A stretch of 64,000 bases of DNA. It comes from Yinghuangia soli (GTDB lineage Bacteria; Actinomycetota; Actinomycetes; Streptomycetales; Streptomycetaceae). The stretch lies in assembly GCF_021502675.1 (NCBI RefSeq), contig NZ_JAKFHA010000032.1:1-64000 (forward strand), read 5' to 3'. The notes beneath the pieces were generated by a model, which did not search any database, was not told the DNA's origin, and saw only the letters and a list, made by a program, of their open reading frames with translations. This document shows positions 38,701 to 47,092 of this stretch, piece by piece; the stretch's first letter is position 1, and each line of letters opens with the position of its first letter. The position numbers and the translations under genes are program-made.

Positions 38701-40378
38701 ACACCATCGGCAGGCCGGTCGAGTCGATGCTCTCGGTCAGGTCTCCGGTGCCCTCCCGGCCGTCCGGCGCCGCGTAGCCGAACCGCCGCAGGCGGATGCT
38801 GTGCGCCGGGTCGTCGGACCGGAGGTGGGTGGCCGGGTCGGCACCGAGGAGCCGATAGCCGGTGATGCGGCCGTCTGCGGTGTCGACCGCGATCCGGTAG
38901 CCGCCGGAGTGCCGTACCTCGCAGGGTGTGCCCTCGGCGTCGTACAGGTACTCCACCCGGTTTCCGTTGCGGTCGGCGAGCGACGTGACCGGCAGGACCG
39001 GGTCGCGCAGCGCCGGGTGGGGGGCAAAAGTCCAGGCCCGGCCGCTCTGCGGATCGGTGAGGGTGAACACGCCGCCCGGGCGGCCGTCCCAGTGCAGCGG
39101 CCACCGGGCGCCGCCGACCGGCTGCACGGTGCCGCCCGGTTCGGGGACGGGGTAGGCCAGTTCGACGCCGTCGGCGAGGATCAGCCGGACGCCTTCGGGG
39201 GTCAGCGCGAGGTGCTGGTCGAATGTGGAGCACCAGCGCCGGCCGAACCAGCGGCCTCGGTCGAAGTGCGTGCGGTGCCGCCGTTCGAGGACCAGCGGGA
39301 GAGTCCCCGGAAGGTCGACGTCGACGTGGTCCAGGACCATCTCGCCGGTCGCGATGTCGACCGGCTCGCCGACCAGGCCGCAGGAGCGCGGGTCGCGGCA
39401 CGACGTGTCGTGGTTGTGCTTGGCGTCGAAGTCGGCGCGCTCCTTGGGCGTGCGCGCCTTGAAGCCGCCCTTGGTGATGAACGCCAGGGCCAGGTCGGGG
39501 ACGGTGGTCCCCGCGGTGCGCCCCGGCGCCTTCTTGAAGTCCTCCCACGACTGGATGACCTGCGCCCGGGTGTCGGCGGCGAAGCCCAGCGGGTCCCAGA
39601 CCGGCTTCGTCATGCCGGCCGCGATCTTGGCGAGGTCGGTGAAGTAGGCGCCCGGGCCGTCGACGTAGACGCGGGCCGGGTCGATGGTCCACGCGAAATT
39701 GGCCAGGTCGAGCGTGCCGGCTCCGATGCCCTTGATGAACTCGACGGTCTCCCGCTGGATCCACTTGTACAGGTCGGGCGCGTTGTTGAGCTCGTTCATG
39801 AGCCGCGTCATCTTCAGCGCGCAGGTGGCCGCGGCGTCGTTCAACGTCTCGCGGGTCGCGCCGAGTTCGGTTTCGGCCTCGCGGCGCTGCCGCGCCCCGG
39901 GGTCCTCGCCGGGGTCGTTCGGCAGTGGGGGCAGGGTGCTTTCGTCCACGCCGGCCGTGACCGCGGACTGGTTGTTCGTCTTGGCGGTGTCGTACGCCGA
40001 CTTCTGGTCGCGCCAGGTGCGCGACTTGGTCGTGGCCTCCTGGGCCTTGGGGATGTGGTCCTTGGCCGTCTTGTCCTGCGCGGCCCACAGCGCGTCGGCG
40101 TAGGTCTTGATCTCGTCGGCGGCTCGCGGGTAGACGCTGCTGTAGAGCTCCAGGATGTCGACCACGATGCCGAGGTCTTTGCGGAACCCCGCCGAGGCAC
40201 CGCCCTGCCACAGCTTGGGGTCGTCGAGTTTGGCCAGTTTGTCGCGGCCCTGGGAGGCCTCGTTCGCGAACCCGCGCAGCGTGTTCGCGGTGTCGACCAG
40301 GCCCTGCCAATTGCCTTTCACGGCCTCGGTGCCGGCCTGCTGCTCCTGCCCCTCGGGCAGCGGAATCGGGGCCGGCAT
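35783..40378 (-). CDS. Rhs/YD-repeat polymorphic toxin with WXG-like N-terminus and EndoU-like C-terminal RNase domain
   Basis: 1531 residues. The N-terminus (about 1-130) is helical with a WXG-type turn (LWQGGASAGF), like type VII secretion targets. A DUF6531 region begins near 340 (GEPVDIATGEMVLDHVDVDL), followed by about 800 residues of YD repeats (YDEAGNRTG, YDAAGRTLT, YDPLGRRI) that form the toxin shell. The Rhs core border is YAYVRNPNALVDPLGL at about 1365-1380. The last 150 residues resemble bacterial EndoU-type RNase toxins: HVLKGE, GWHLHP, then HTFFPSTWDAEKIIQAG and GKLTLDTFFP. It overlaps the WXG100-like gene (TAATG). No immunity gene lies in the 75 bp before the convergent response-regulator gene. 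Confidence 0.88.
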   Translation of the reverse strand: MPAPIPLPEGQEQQAGTEAVKGNWQGLVDTANTLRGFANEASQGRDKLAKLDDPKLWQGGASAGFRKDLGIVVDILELYSSVYPRAADEIKTYADALWAAQDKTAKDHIPKAQEATTKSRTWRDQKSAYDTAKTNNQSAVTAGVDESTLPPLPNDPGEDPGARQRREAETELGATRETLNDAAATCALKMTRLMNELNNAPDLYKWIQRETVEFIKGIGAGTLDLANFAWTIDPARVYVDGPGAYFTDLAKIAAGMTKPVWDPLGFAADTRAQVIQSWEDFKKAPGRTAGTTVPDLALAFITKGGFKARTPKERADFDAKHNHDTSCRDPRSCGLVGEPVDIATGEMVLDHVDVDLPGTLPLVLERRHRTHFDRGRWFGRRWCSTFDQHLALTPEGVRLILADGVELAYPVPEPGGTVQPVGGARWPLHWDGRPGGVFTLTDPQSGRAWTFAPHPALRDPVLPVTSLADRNGNRVEYLYDAEGTPCEVRHSGGYRIAVDTADGRITGYRLLGADPATHLRSDDPAHSIRLRRFGYAAPDGREGTGDLTESIDSTGLPMVFGYDGQHRLTSWTDRLGDWYQYTYDDAGRCVHGTGSEGFLDNTFAYDDTARVTRMTDANGAVWEYAWDEWGRMVRRTDPLGNTARQEWDPYNRLAATIDPHGAATRFSYDEAGNRTGIVYADGSYTIIDYDTVLNVPLRIINPDTTVQRFTYDERGNMLTETDELGAESAYAYDNRGGLVSARDPLGGIAKFARDAAGLAVLLADPTGATVRAERDAFGRTAATTDANGATTRLAWTVEGLPAWCEHPGGGRESWTYDPSGNLVAHLDAAGGISRFAYGPFGLRIAQTAEDGTRHTFAHDRESRLASVTGPDGATWSYTYDAAGRTLTDTDFDGRTLCYEHDAAGQVTAQVNGAGQRIEYRRNVFGQVVEARHADTGHATTFTYNTARHLASVTGPDARLVYERDAHGRVVAETCNGRRNTYAFDALGRLTRRTLPDGQATDWTYDPAGRLTRIATGGHTIAFVHNALGRETERRYDGRIRFGQEWNAGRRIAAHTISVGDDVDPVTAALSPGLGPAELLRRTYGYRADGYLTSVDDSVRGRHTYDLDPAGRVTRVTGADRSEQYAYDAAGNLSFGTAGQASGDDPQHRPSGHRVTRAGPDTFAYDGQGRMVRRTRQFPSGDVRSWTFTWDADDRLRTATTPDGACWHYAYDPLGRRIAKRRPDDPSQDVEFVWDGMRLAQEVTAAGTTTWHYDAESWRPVSRSHYTASGSAESADFHAVATDLAGAPTELLDEQGEIVWQRHTTLWGARPDDTHDPFEVRLRFPGQYHDAETGLSYNFFRYYCPETASYISPDPLGLEAGPRPYAYVRNPNALVDPLGLKPLPERCTVLTPTLLQHVLKGEFDELTKKITGWHLHPDQHPGGVIPPDRYASPNQTVLPNGVVKVNGPVGARDADGNYYPKDTKFPHTFFPSTWDAEKIIQAGQTLIKEGKVNSTGSRVTMTIDGVNITGLLSRTDGKLTLDTFFPSPNQPG

Positions 40379-40752
40379 TACGGGCCCACCCCCGGCGGCT
40401 GCGTGTCCCCGGCACCGGGCAGCGCGGCACCGGGCGGGAGCGTCGACGTCAGCGCGCCCAGCGGCTGCGTGATCAGGCGGGTCGCCTCGGCCTCGGCGTC
40501 GTCGTACTGCTGCGCGGCGAACAGGAGCGAGATGCCGACGTTCTCGCCGAGTTGCACCAGGCCGACCATCGCCTTGCGGGAGACCTCCAGGAGTTCGTGG
40601 ACCTGGGCGCGGACCGACAGGCTCCCCACGTCGTCGACCGAGGCCTTCATGCCGTCGATGGCCGGCACGAATTTACGGGCCAGGAGCAGCGCATCGGTCA
40701 GTTCCCGGGCGCTGTCGCGCAGGTACTGCGAGGTGACCTCGAAATCAGTCAT
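40378..40752 (-). CDS. WXG100/ESX-like small helical protein
   Basis: 124 residues, mostly two amphipathic helices (YLRDSARELTDALLLARKFV and VHELLEVSRKAMVGLVQLGE), then a Pro/Gly-rich tail. There is no clear WXG turn, but size, helical content and position directly before a large WXG-type toxin match partner proteins of type VII-exported polymorphic toxins. Its stop TAA overlaps the Rhs ATG (TAATG), and its own start overlaps the upstream gene by 8 nt, so the three are translated as a unit. It is likely a secretion partner or chaperone. Confidence 0.78.
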   Translation of the reverse strand: MTDFEVTSQYLRDSARELTDALLLARKFVPAIDGMKASVDDVGSLSVRAQVHELLEVSRKAMVGLVQLGENVGISLLFAAQQYDDAEAEATRLITQPLGALTSTLPPGAALPGAGDTQPPGVGP

Positions 40753-41194
40753 CGGAGCCTGCCGGAGTCTCGGCTGATGCGCCCGCAGGCACCTTCCACA
40801 TGCGTTCGTGCAGCCGGACGGGCTGCGGGCCGCCGAGGTCGAGGGCGAGGTCGGTCCCCGGCGGCAGCAGGTCCAGCAAGTCGTCGCCGCAGAGCGAGAA
40901 CCAGTCGTGCGCACCCTCGCCCAGGAAAACCGCCAACTGCTCCTCGGACGTGAACACCGGCACCATCTGCGCACCGGGCGGGCCCATCGCGGCGAAGCCG
41001 ACGCGGTCCAGCCGCACGCAGTACAGGCGGGTCCGGCGCAGTGCCGCCACCAGGGCGGCCGCATCGCCGTCGCCGGCCGCCAGCAGGGCCACCTGGGCGG
41101 TCAACTCCGCGGCGGCGCCGTGCTCGTGGCCGCCGCCGGAGACTTCGTTTCCGGCCGTGCCGTCCGGTGGCATGCCGAAGTCGCTCTCACGCAT
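40745..41194 (-). CDS. SseB-domain protein
   Basis: 149 residues. The core matches SseB N-terminal-like domains: LRRTRLYCVRLDRVGFAAMG, MVPVFTSEEQLAVFLGEGAH, FSLCGDDLLDLLPPGTDLALD and a C-terminal strand PVRLHERM. Such proteins recur in streptomycete polymorphic-toxin and type VII loci with no settled function. It is the first gene of the three-gene operon and the only remaining candidate for an immunity protein. The start at 41194 has a G-rich stretch upstream; the longer frame from 41227 is possible. Confidence 0.8.
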   Translation of the reverse strand: MRESDFGMPPDGTAGNEVSGGGHEHGAAAELTAQVALLAAGDGDAAALVAALRRTRLYCVRLDRVGFAAMGPPGAQMVPVFTSEEQLAVFLGEGAHDWFSLCGDDLLDLLPPGTDLALDLGGPQPVRLHERMWKVPAGASAETPAGSDD

Positions 41195-41253
41195 CCTGCC
41201 CCCGTCGCGTCGAGTCCGACGGACCATAGCAAGATCGATTCCAAGGAGTCAGT

Positions 41254-41284
41254 TGGCTGGAGCGGCGCCGCTCATTACCAGCCA
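41254..41284. promoter_or_regulatory. Nested palindrome upstream of the Rhs operon
   Basis: TGGCTGG and CCAGCCA (41254-41260, 41278-41284) enclose a perfect 12-bp palindrome AGCGGCGCCGCT. It lies between the reductase gene and the toxin operon, both read on the minus strand. It may be an operator, or a terminator of the upstream gene although a T run is missing. Confidence 0.4.
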
Positions 41285-41363
41285 GTACTGTCAAGCGCTT
41301 GGTTGATTATCGAGACGGGGCCAGTCCCTGGTGGGAACCGTTCCCGCAGGTCGGGGTCCGTGC

Positions 41364-42026
41364 TCAGTCGACCTCGGCGAACGCCGCCTCGAGTGGCGGG
41401 AACATCGCCCGCGCGTCGTGCCCGGCGAACCACAGGCCGACCGCGAACACCGAGGCGGCCTCCAGGTACTTCGCCCGGCGCAGGCCGCCCGCGGGGATCG
41501 CCGCCAGGCCGATGTCCGCGGCCAGCCTGGCGACCGCCGCCACCGCGGCCGCGTCGTCGCCGCACAGCGGCACCGCCAACTTCCGCCCCTCGTAGGTGCG
41601 GACATGCGATGCCCACACCTCGGCCGCGCACAGGTTGAACGCCTTCACCACGTGCGCACCCGGGGCCAGCGCCGCGATCTGCTCGGCGGCCGCGTCGACG
41701 GACAGCACGAAGCCGCCTGCCCCGCCTGCCGCGGCGGTGTCGGGCTGGAACGCGTTGGTGCAGTCGATCAGTGGGCGGCCGGAAAGCACGCCGTCCCCGG
41801 CCGCGCCGAGCACGTCCGCGACCGCCGACGTCGGCACCGCCAGCAGAACCGCCTCGCCGAACTCCGCGGCCTCCCGCAGGGTTCCGTGCCGCGCACCTGC
41901 GTCCGCCGCGGCCTTGGCGGCGTTCTCCGGGGAACGCCCGCCGATCAGGACGTCGTGGCCGGCCTTGGCCCAGGCCCCGCCCAGAGCCACGGCCATCTGG
42001 CCGGTGCCGAGGATTCCGATACGCAT
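41364..42026 (-). CDS. NADPH-binding reductase of the F420-dependent NADP reductase-like family
   Basis: 220 residues. It starts with a Rossmann motif, MRIGILGTGQMAVALG, followed by IGGRSPENAAKAA. The mid part LAVPTSAVADVL and AFNLCAAEVW is as in NADPH:F420 oxidoreductase and related F420-dependent or NAD(P)-binding proteins. The exact substrate cannot be told. ATG 42026 follows GGAGA by 5 nt. It is divergent from an HxlR regulator gene, the usual partner layout in which the regulator controls the reductase. Confidence 0.88.
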   Translation of the reverse strand: MRIGILGTGQMAVALGGAWAKAGHDVLIGGRSPENAAKAAADAGARHGTLREAAEFGEAVLLAVPTSAVADVLGAAGDGVLSGRPLIDCTNAFQPDTAAAGGAGGFVLSVDAAAEQIAALAPGAHVVKAFNLCAAEVWASHVRTYEGRKLAVPLCGDDAAAVAAVARLAADIGLAAIPAGGLRRAKYLEAASVFAVGLWFAGHDARAMFPPLEAAFAEVD

Positions 42027-42133
42027 GAAAGTCTCCGAAGGTCGAACCGTCGCCGCGCCTGCGGCCTCGTACCGGAACGTAGGCGAGTCGAAAGGCACCC
42101 CGAGGTGCGCAACGGAACCGGGAGAGTGGAGCC

Positions 42134-42568
42134 ATGGACGACGAGAGCACCCGGCCGGCCGCGGACGCCGAGCCGGCCGAATACGCCGACTACGGCGCCT
42201 TCGAGGCCGACTGCCCCGCCCGCTTCGCCACCGAGCTCTTCGCCAACACCTGGCTGCCCGTCGTGGTCTACATGCTCCGCGACGGCCCGATGCGGCCCGG
42301 CGACCTGCGCAAGGCCATCGGCGGCATCAGCCAGAAGATGCTCACCCAGACCTTGCGCCGCATGGAGCACATGACGCTCGTCGAACGCCGCCGCTACGCC
42401 GAGGCCCCGCCCCGCGTCGAGTACGGACTGACGGCGGCAGGAAGGGACTTGCTCGAACCGATCTTCGCCCTGGGCCATTGGGCCGACCGGCACGGCGCCG
42501 CGGTCGCCGCCGCGATGGACGGCGAACCCGCAGCAGTCGAGGGCCCGGTCGCCGCGGAGCCGCGATAG
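42134..42568 (+). CDS. HxlR-family winged-helix transcriptional regulator
   Basis: 144 residues. The HxlR core is clear: WLPVVVYMLRDGPMRPGDLR, KAIGGISQKMLTQTLRRMEH and GLTAAGRDLLEPI. It has a 35-residue acidic N-terminal extension containing one Cys (ADCPARF), the position of the redox Cys in stress-sensing members, so thiol or quinone sensing is possible. It is divergent from the reductase gene with 107 bp between starts, and probably represses it. Confidence 0.92.
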   Translation: MDDESTRPAADAEPAEYADYGAFEADCPARFATELFANTWLPVVVYMLRDGPMRPGDLRKAIGGISQKMLTQTLRRMEHMTLVERRRYAEAPPRVEYGLTAAGRDLLEPIFALGHWADRHGAAVAAAMDGEPAAVEGPVAAEPR

Positions 42569-42675
42569 CCGTCGGACCACCGCCGGGCCGGTCCGACCGC
42601 CCCGGAACGAGTGCACGGCGAGGAGACCACCAGCCCGAGCAAAGCCAACCGGCACAGGGGCTCCGCAGAAACGGC

Positions 42676-43557
42676 CTAGGGGTCCAGCCGCCGCCGGCCC
42701 GCGGCATGCGCGGCGTACAGGGCGATCGCGCCGAAGGCGACGAGCAGCGCGCCGGTGGCCGCGAGGAACGCGGTCCCGGCAGCCCCGGTGACGGCGATGT
42801 CCCGGGACTGGCGGTGAGGGGGGCCGGAGGGGGCGGGGGTGCCGGCGGCGGTTGCCGGGGTGCGCGGCGGTGCCGCGTCCTCGGCGGGCGGCGTCCACGG
42901 TGTCGGGGACGGTGATGGCGATCTGGTTGCGGAGGGGAACGAGGCCGACGGCAGGGGTACGGGCGGTGCGGGAGCGGTGTCCGGCTGAGCTGATGCAGCC
43001 CTGCTGCCGACCGGGGCCGACGCGATGGCGGCGGCCGCCGGGGCCGCGGTCGGGGTCGGGGTCGGCGGGAGGCTCGGCGTGGGGGTCGCCTCGGGGGTCG
43101 CCGGAGGCGGGGACGGGGATGGGAGGGGCGGGAGCGCGGCAGGGGTGGGCAGGGGCGTCGGCGGGCTCGGCGGAGCGGCCTCGTTCACGTGCGGCGCCGG
43201 GGAAGCCTCCGGGGCCGCGCGCTGCGGCGGCGGAGCCAGGGGGTGCGTCGAGGGCCAGGCGCCGACGGCGCTTTGCAGGCGTGCGGCGACCTCGCCCGAG
43301 GCGGCCCGGAGCGTGAACACCGCGCTCTCGCAGGCACGGTGCGCTCCATCGGTCCACGGCGCGGTGCCGGGGACGATGCCGGCGCAGTTCTGCCGGACGG
43401 GCCCGCGGCCGCCGGGATTCTCCGCGCCGCCGGCCGCGGCGGCCATCACCGCGGGGGCTGCGGCGAGGACGAGGACGACCGCTGCCGCGGCCGTCGCGAG
43501 CAGGGCGGCCGGGACGCCGCCGACCCGGCGGCGCGTACTGGACCAAGGGCGGCGCAT
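42676..43557 (-). CDS. Secreted proline-rich protein with a C-terminal membrane anchor (sortase-like signal)
   Basis: 293 residues. A signal peptide (about 1-40) is followed by a small globular part with two Cys (QNCAGIVPG, HRACESAVF). About 130 residues of Pro/Ala/Thr/Ser repeats come next. The C-terminal IAVTGAAGT, a membrane helix and a basic RRR tail resemble the LAxTG layout of class E sortase substrates. The role is unknown, probably cell-wall display. It is convergent with HxlR and divergent from the helicase gene. Confidence 0.75.
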   Translation of the reverse strand: MRRPWSSTRRRVGGVPAALLATAAAAVVLVLAAAPAVMAAAAGGAENPGGRGPVRQNCAGIVPGTAPWTDGAHRACESAVFTLRAASGEVAARLQSAVGAWPSTHPLAPPPQRAAPEASPAPHVNEAAPPSPPTPLPTPAALPPLPSPSPPPATPEATPTPSLPPTPTPTAAPAAAAIASAPVGSRAASAQPDTAPAPPVPLPSASFPSATRSPSPSPTPWTPPAEDAAPPRTPATAAGTPAPSGPPHRQSRDIAVTGAAGTAFLAATGALLVAFGAIALYAAHAAGRRRLDP

Positions 43558-43809
43558 AGGGCGCGCGCTACCCCCTGGGGGTTGTCCGAGTCGCCGGGGT
43601 GCGCAATCTCACCCGAACGCCCCGGCCGCGACGACGCGCGCGGAGCAACGGCCCTCGGACGGACGACACCGGGACGCCGCCAGGCCGCGCGGGTAACCGC
43701 GTCGTTGCCCTGGGCGCCTCATCCCCTCGGGTAGCCTGGGCCGTTCCCGTCCCGCCCCCGTGAGACTTTCCTGTCCTGCCCCCGTTTGACCCGGAGCGCC
43801 TGTCCCGCA

Positions 43810-45591
43810 GTGAGTACTTCAGCCGCGTCTCATCTGTCCCCGGCCTTCCCCGCCCGGGCCCCTTGGGGCACCGCCGGCAAACTGCGCGCCTGGCAGCAGG
43901 GCGCCTTGGACGAGTACCTCTTGCGTCAGCCGCGCGACTTCCTCGCGGTCGCCACCCCGGGCGCGGGCAAGACGACGTTCGCGCTGCGGATCGCGTCCGA
44001 GCTGCTGCAGCGCCACATAGTCCAGCAGATCACCATCGTCGCGCCGACCGAGCACCTCAAGAAGCAATGGGCCGAGGCGGCCGCGCGCATAGGGATCAGG
44101 ATCGACCCGAACTACTCGGGCTCCGGAGGGCCGGCCAACCGCGAGTACCACGGCGTGGCCGTCACGTACGCAGGGGTGGGCGTCCACCCCATGCTGCACC
44201 GGCGCCGGGTGGAGAACCGCAAGACGCTGGTGATCCTCGACGAGATCCACCACGCCGGCGACTCCAAGTCGTGGGGCGACGCGGTCTTCGAGGCCTTCGA
44301 GCCGGCCACCCGCCGCCTCGCGCTCACCGGCACGCCGTTCCGCTCCGACACCAACCCGATCCCGTTCGTCTCGTACGTCGAGGGCTCGGACGGCATCCGG
44401 CGCAGCGCGGCCGACTACACGTACGGCTACGCGCACGCCCTCGCCGACCACGTCGTCCGCCCGGTGATCTTCATGTCGTACTCGGGCGACATGCGCTGGC
44501 GCACCAAGTCCGGCGACGAGGTCGCGGCCAGCCTCGGCGAGCCGATGACCAAGGACGCCATCAACCAGGCCTGGCGTACCGCACTGGACCCGCACGGGTC
44601 GTGGATGCCGCAGGTCCTCAAGGCCGCCGACAAGCGCCTCACCGAGGTGCGCAAGTCGGTGCCGGACGCGGGTGCCCTGGTCATCGCCACCGACCACGAG
44701 TCGGCCCGGGCGTACGCCAAGATGATCCGCGAGATCACCGGGACTGGCGCCACCATCGTGCTCTCCGACGACGTGGGGGCGTCCAAGAAGATCGAGGAGT
44801 TCAGCGCGGGCGACTCGCGCTGGATGGTCGCGGTCCGCATGGTCTCCGAGGGCGTCGACGTGCCGCGCCTGGCGGTCGGCGTCTTCGCCACCACCATCTC
44901 CACCCCGCTGTTCTTCGCGCAGGCGGTCGGCCGCTTCGTGCGCGTGCGGCGCCGCGGCGAGGTCGCCTCGGTGTTCCTGCCGTCCGTCCCGACGCTGCTG
45001 CAGCACGCGAACGAGATGGAGGTCGAGCGCGACCACGTGCTCGACAAGCAGAAGAAGGGCGAGGGCCTGTACGACAGCGAGGACGCCCTCCTTGCGCAGG
45101 CCAACCAGGAGAAGGACACCCCCGGCGAGCAGGAGCAGTTCTCCTTCGAGGCGCTGGAGAGCGAGGCCCGGTTCGACCGGGTGCTGTACGACGGCGCCGA
45201 ATTCGGCCTCCAGGCGCACACCGGCAGCGAAGAGGAAGAGGAGTACCTCGGGATCCCGGGGCTCCTGGAGCCGGACCAGGTGCAGATGCTCCTGCAGAAC
45301 CGGCAGGCCCGGCAGCTGGCGCGCAGCCGCAAGAAGCCCGACGAAGAGGCCGACCTCTCGGAGAAGCCGGCCACCCAGCGCCCGGTCGTGACGCACCGTC
45401 AATTGTCGGGTCTGCGCAAGGAGCTGAACACGCTGGTCGCCGCGTGGCACCACCGCAGCGGGCAGCCGCACGGGGTGATCCACAACGAGCTGCGCCGGGT
45501 GTGCGGGGGACCGCCGACCGCGCAGGCCTCGGCGGGGCAGCTGCAGGACCGGATCAGCAAGATCCAGCAGTGGGCGACCTCGTCACGCTGA
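43810..45591 (+). CDS. Superfamily 2 DEAD/DEAH-box helicase
   Basis: 593 residues. Motif I ATPGAGKTTFA, motif II LDEIHHAGD, motif III ALTGTPFRSD and motif VI QAVGRFVRVRRRG are present, as in the ERCC3/RecG-like branch of SF2. The C-terminal 130 residues are acidic and helical with no named domain. The nucleic-acid substrate is unknown. GTG 43810 gives a sensible N-terminus (MSTSAASHLSPAF); TTG 43786 is an alternative. It stands alone with a hairpin after it. Confidence 0.9.
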   Translation: MSTSAASHLSPAFPARAPWGTAGKLRAWQQGALDEYLLRQPRDFLAVATPGAGKTTFALRIASELLQRHIVQQITIVAPTEHLKKQWAEAAARIGIRIDPNYSGSGGPANREYHGVAVTYAGVGVHPMLHRRRVENRKTLVILDEIHHAGDSKSWGDAVFEAFEPATRRLALTGTPFRSDTNPIPFVSYVEGSDGIRRSAADYTYGYAHALADHVVRPVIFMSYSGDMRWRTKSGDEVAASLGEPMTKDAINQAWRTALDPHGSWMPQVLKAADKRLTEVRKSVPDAGALVIATDHESARAYAKMIREITGTGATIVLSDDVGASKKIEEFSAGDSRWMVAVRMVSEGVDVPRLAVGVFATTISTPLFFAQAVGRFVRVRRRGEVASVFLPSVPTLLQHANEMEVERDHVLDKQKKGEGLYDSEDALLAQANQEKDTPGEQEQFSFEALESEARFDRVLYDGAEFGLQAHTGSEEEEEYLGIPGLLEPDQVQMLLQNRQARQLARSRKKPDEEADLSEKPATQRPVVTHRQLSGLRKELNTLVAAWHHRSGQPHGVIHNELRRVCGGPPTAQASAGQLQDRISKIQQWATSSR

Positions 45592-45609
45592 ACGCGCCCG
45601 TTCGGATGC

Positions 45610-45634
45610 CCCGCGGGACGTGACGTCCCGCGGG
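45610..45634 (+). terminator. Hairpin after the helicase gene
   Basis: An 11-bp perfect stem (cccgcgggacg with cgtcccgcggg), loop tga, 18 bp after the stop. There is no T run, so the function is less sure. Confidence 0.6.
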
Positions 45635-46372
45635 ATGCTCCGCTGTCCGCCCGGCCGCAGTCGTCGCGCCGGATCCGGGTCGCGGGTTTCGCAGCGCAGG
45701 CCGCCCAGACGTGATGACATGTGTCATGTCGCGTGTCATGTCGTGGCGGCAGGGCGGTGGATCGGGCCCGCCGGAGCGCGGTGCGGCCGCGTCGCGAGGC
45801 CGTTCCGCAGGGTTCCTTCGCGACTTTGCGCAAATTTCCGAAAGATCGTTTCGCCGAGGCTGCGAACGGCGCCGGAATTTGCTTTCGATCTTGGAAATCC
45901 GGCACGCTGAGCGCATCTTCGCGCGTTGAATCGGTGCAGAGGCTCCGCCTACCGGACGGTACGCACGAGATTCGGACGCTCCATGGTCCGCATGATGAGA
46001 TCAACTTCGGATGTCGCACGTGTCACTCGCGAACGAACCGTGTCTTTTGCCCGACTTTGCCAGCTTTTGGCGATGAGATCTCGCTGAGAATCCGTCCACA
46101 TTCCGGAAACTCGCTTACCAGCAGGCTGACCCCTGATTACCGTGATTGACGACAGCCGTACCAGAGACAAGAGCCCTGGGCGGCCGGCACCCCCGTCCAA
46201 CCTGTCCACGGACGGCAGACGAGTTGTCCGCGCAACCACGACCTGGCGCCGCGCAGCAGCATCGTGACCCCGGCGTCCGCCACCAGGCCGCGCCCGGAGT
46301 CGCGCCTTGTGGAGGACCCGGGCATTTGGCAATCCCGGGAATGCTAGAGCACGCGTGCAAGGGAGGCTTCTC
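45635..46372. other. Mostly gene-free 0.7-kb region before the IclR gene, with an AT-richer island
   Basis: No confident gene is seen. At 45713-45750 there are overlapping copies of GTGTCATGTCG and related half-palindromes, possible regulator sites. From about 45830 to 46140 the GC content falls well below the genome level, which may mark a promoter-rich or acquired segment. One weak small frame is listed separately. Confidence 0.4.
45949..46101 (-). CDS. Possible small protein (50 aa), weak candidate
   Basis: A frame from ATG 46101 gives a charged, helical-looking 50-residue product (MWTDSQRDLIAKSWQ... PNLVRTVR) with a more natural composition than other frames here. It has no good ribosome-binding site and atypically low third-position GC. 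It could equally be chance in an AT-richer stretch. Confidence 0.2.
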   Translation of the reverse strand: MWTDSQRDLIAKSWQSRAKDTVRSRVTRATSEVDLIMRTMERPNLVRTVR

Positions 46373-47080
46373 GTGGCCGCGGAGACATCACAGACCCTGG
46401 ACCGGGGACTCAAGGTCCTCGAACAATTGGCCGACGCCCCCGAAGGGCTGACCGTTCCCGAGATTTCGGCGGCGCTCGGGGTCAACCGCACCGTCGTGTA
46501 CCGGATCCTCGCGACGCTCGAACAGCACGGCCTGATACGCCGCGACGCAGGGGGCCGCACCCGGCTCGGCCTCGGCGCGCTGCAACTCGCCCGCCGCGCG
46601 CACCCGCTCGTGCGCGACGCCGCGGTGCCGTGCCTGCGCCGCCTCGCCGAGGAGACCGGTGCCACCGCCCACCTGACCATCGTCGACGGCCTGGACGCGC
46701 TGGCCGTCGCGGTCGCCGAACCCACCTGGACCGACTATCACGTCGCCTACCGGGTCGGATCCCGGCACGCCCTCGAACAGGGCGCCGCCGGACTGGCGAT
46801 CCTCACCGCCCGCCGCGTACGCGCCGGCCTGGACCCCGCGGTCCCGTACGTGCACGTGCCCGGCGACGGACACCGCTCGGCCCCCGGCATCGCCGCCGCG
46901 GTGCCGGCCCTGGCCGGGGTCGAGGCCAGCGTGGGCGTCCTGTCGTTCAGCGAACTGGACAGCGAGCGCTTCGGACCGCGGGTCGCCGAAGCGGCGCTGG
47001 AACTGGCCGAGACGCTGGGCGGGGGACCGGTCGTCCCCGCGCAGCGCGACGAGCCGGCCGCGAGCGTGCGGGTGCGCTGA
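46373..47080 (+). CDS. IclR-family transcriptional regulator
   Basis: 235 residues. The winged helix comprises LDRGLKVLEQLADAPEGLTV, PEISAALGVNRTVVYRILAT and LEQHGLIRRD. The C-terminal effector-binding domain follows in shortened form (LAEETGATAHLTIVDGL, GSRHALEQGAAGLAIL, GVEASVGVLSFSELD). GGGAGG at 46361-46366 places the GTG at 46373 at 6 nt. The protease gene follows after 12 bp, so the two are probably cotranscribed. The regulated pathway is unknown. Confidence 0.92.
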   Translation: MAAETSQTLDRGLKVLEQLADAPEGLTVPEISAALGVNRTVVYRILATLEQHGLIRRDAGGRTRLGLGALQLARRAHPLVRDAAVPCLRRLAEETGATAHLTIVDGLDALAVAVAEPTWTDYHVAYRVGSRHALEQGAAGLAILTARRVRAGLDPAVPYVHVPGDGHRSAPGIAAAVPALAGVEASVGVLSFSELDSERFGPRVAEAALELAETLGGGPVVPAQRDEPAASVRVR

Positions 47081-47092
47081 TTTAATTCCGGG

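Noticed and set aside
35981-40777. 1598-codon plus-strand frame opposite the Rhs gene
   Set aside because: Its composition is that of a shadow frame (Val/Gly/Arg/Ala-rich) and the minus-strand Rhs protein is clearly the real product.
45721-46149. 142-codon plus-strand frame before the IclR gene
   Set aside because: It has no recognisable protein content or ribosome-binding site and begins inside ATG-rich short repeats.
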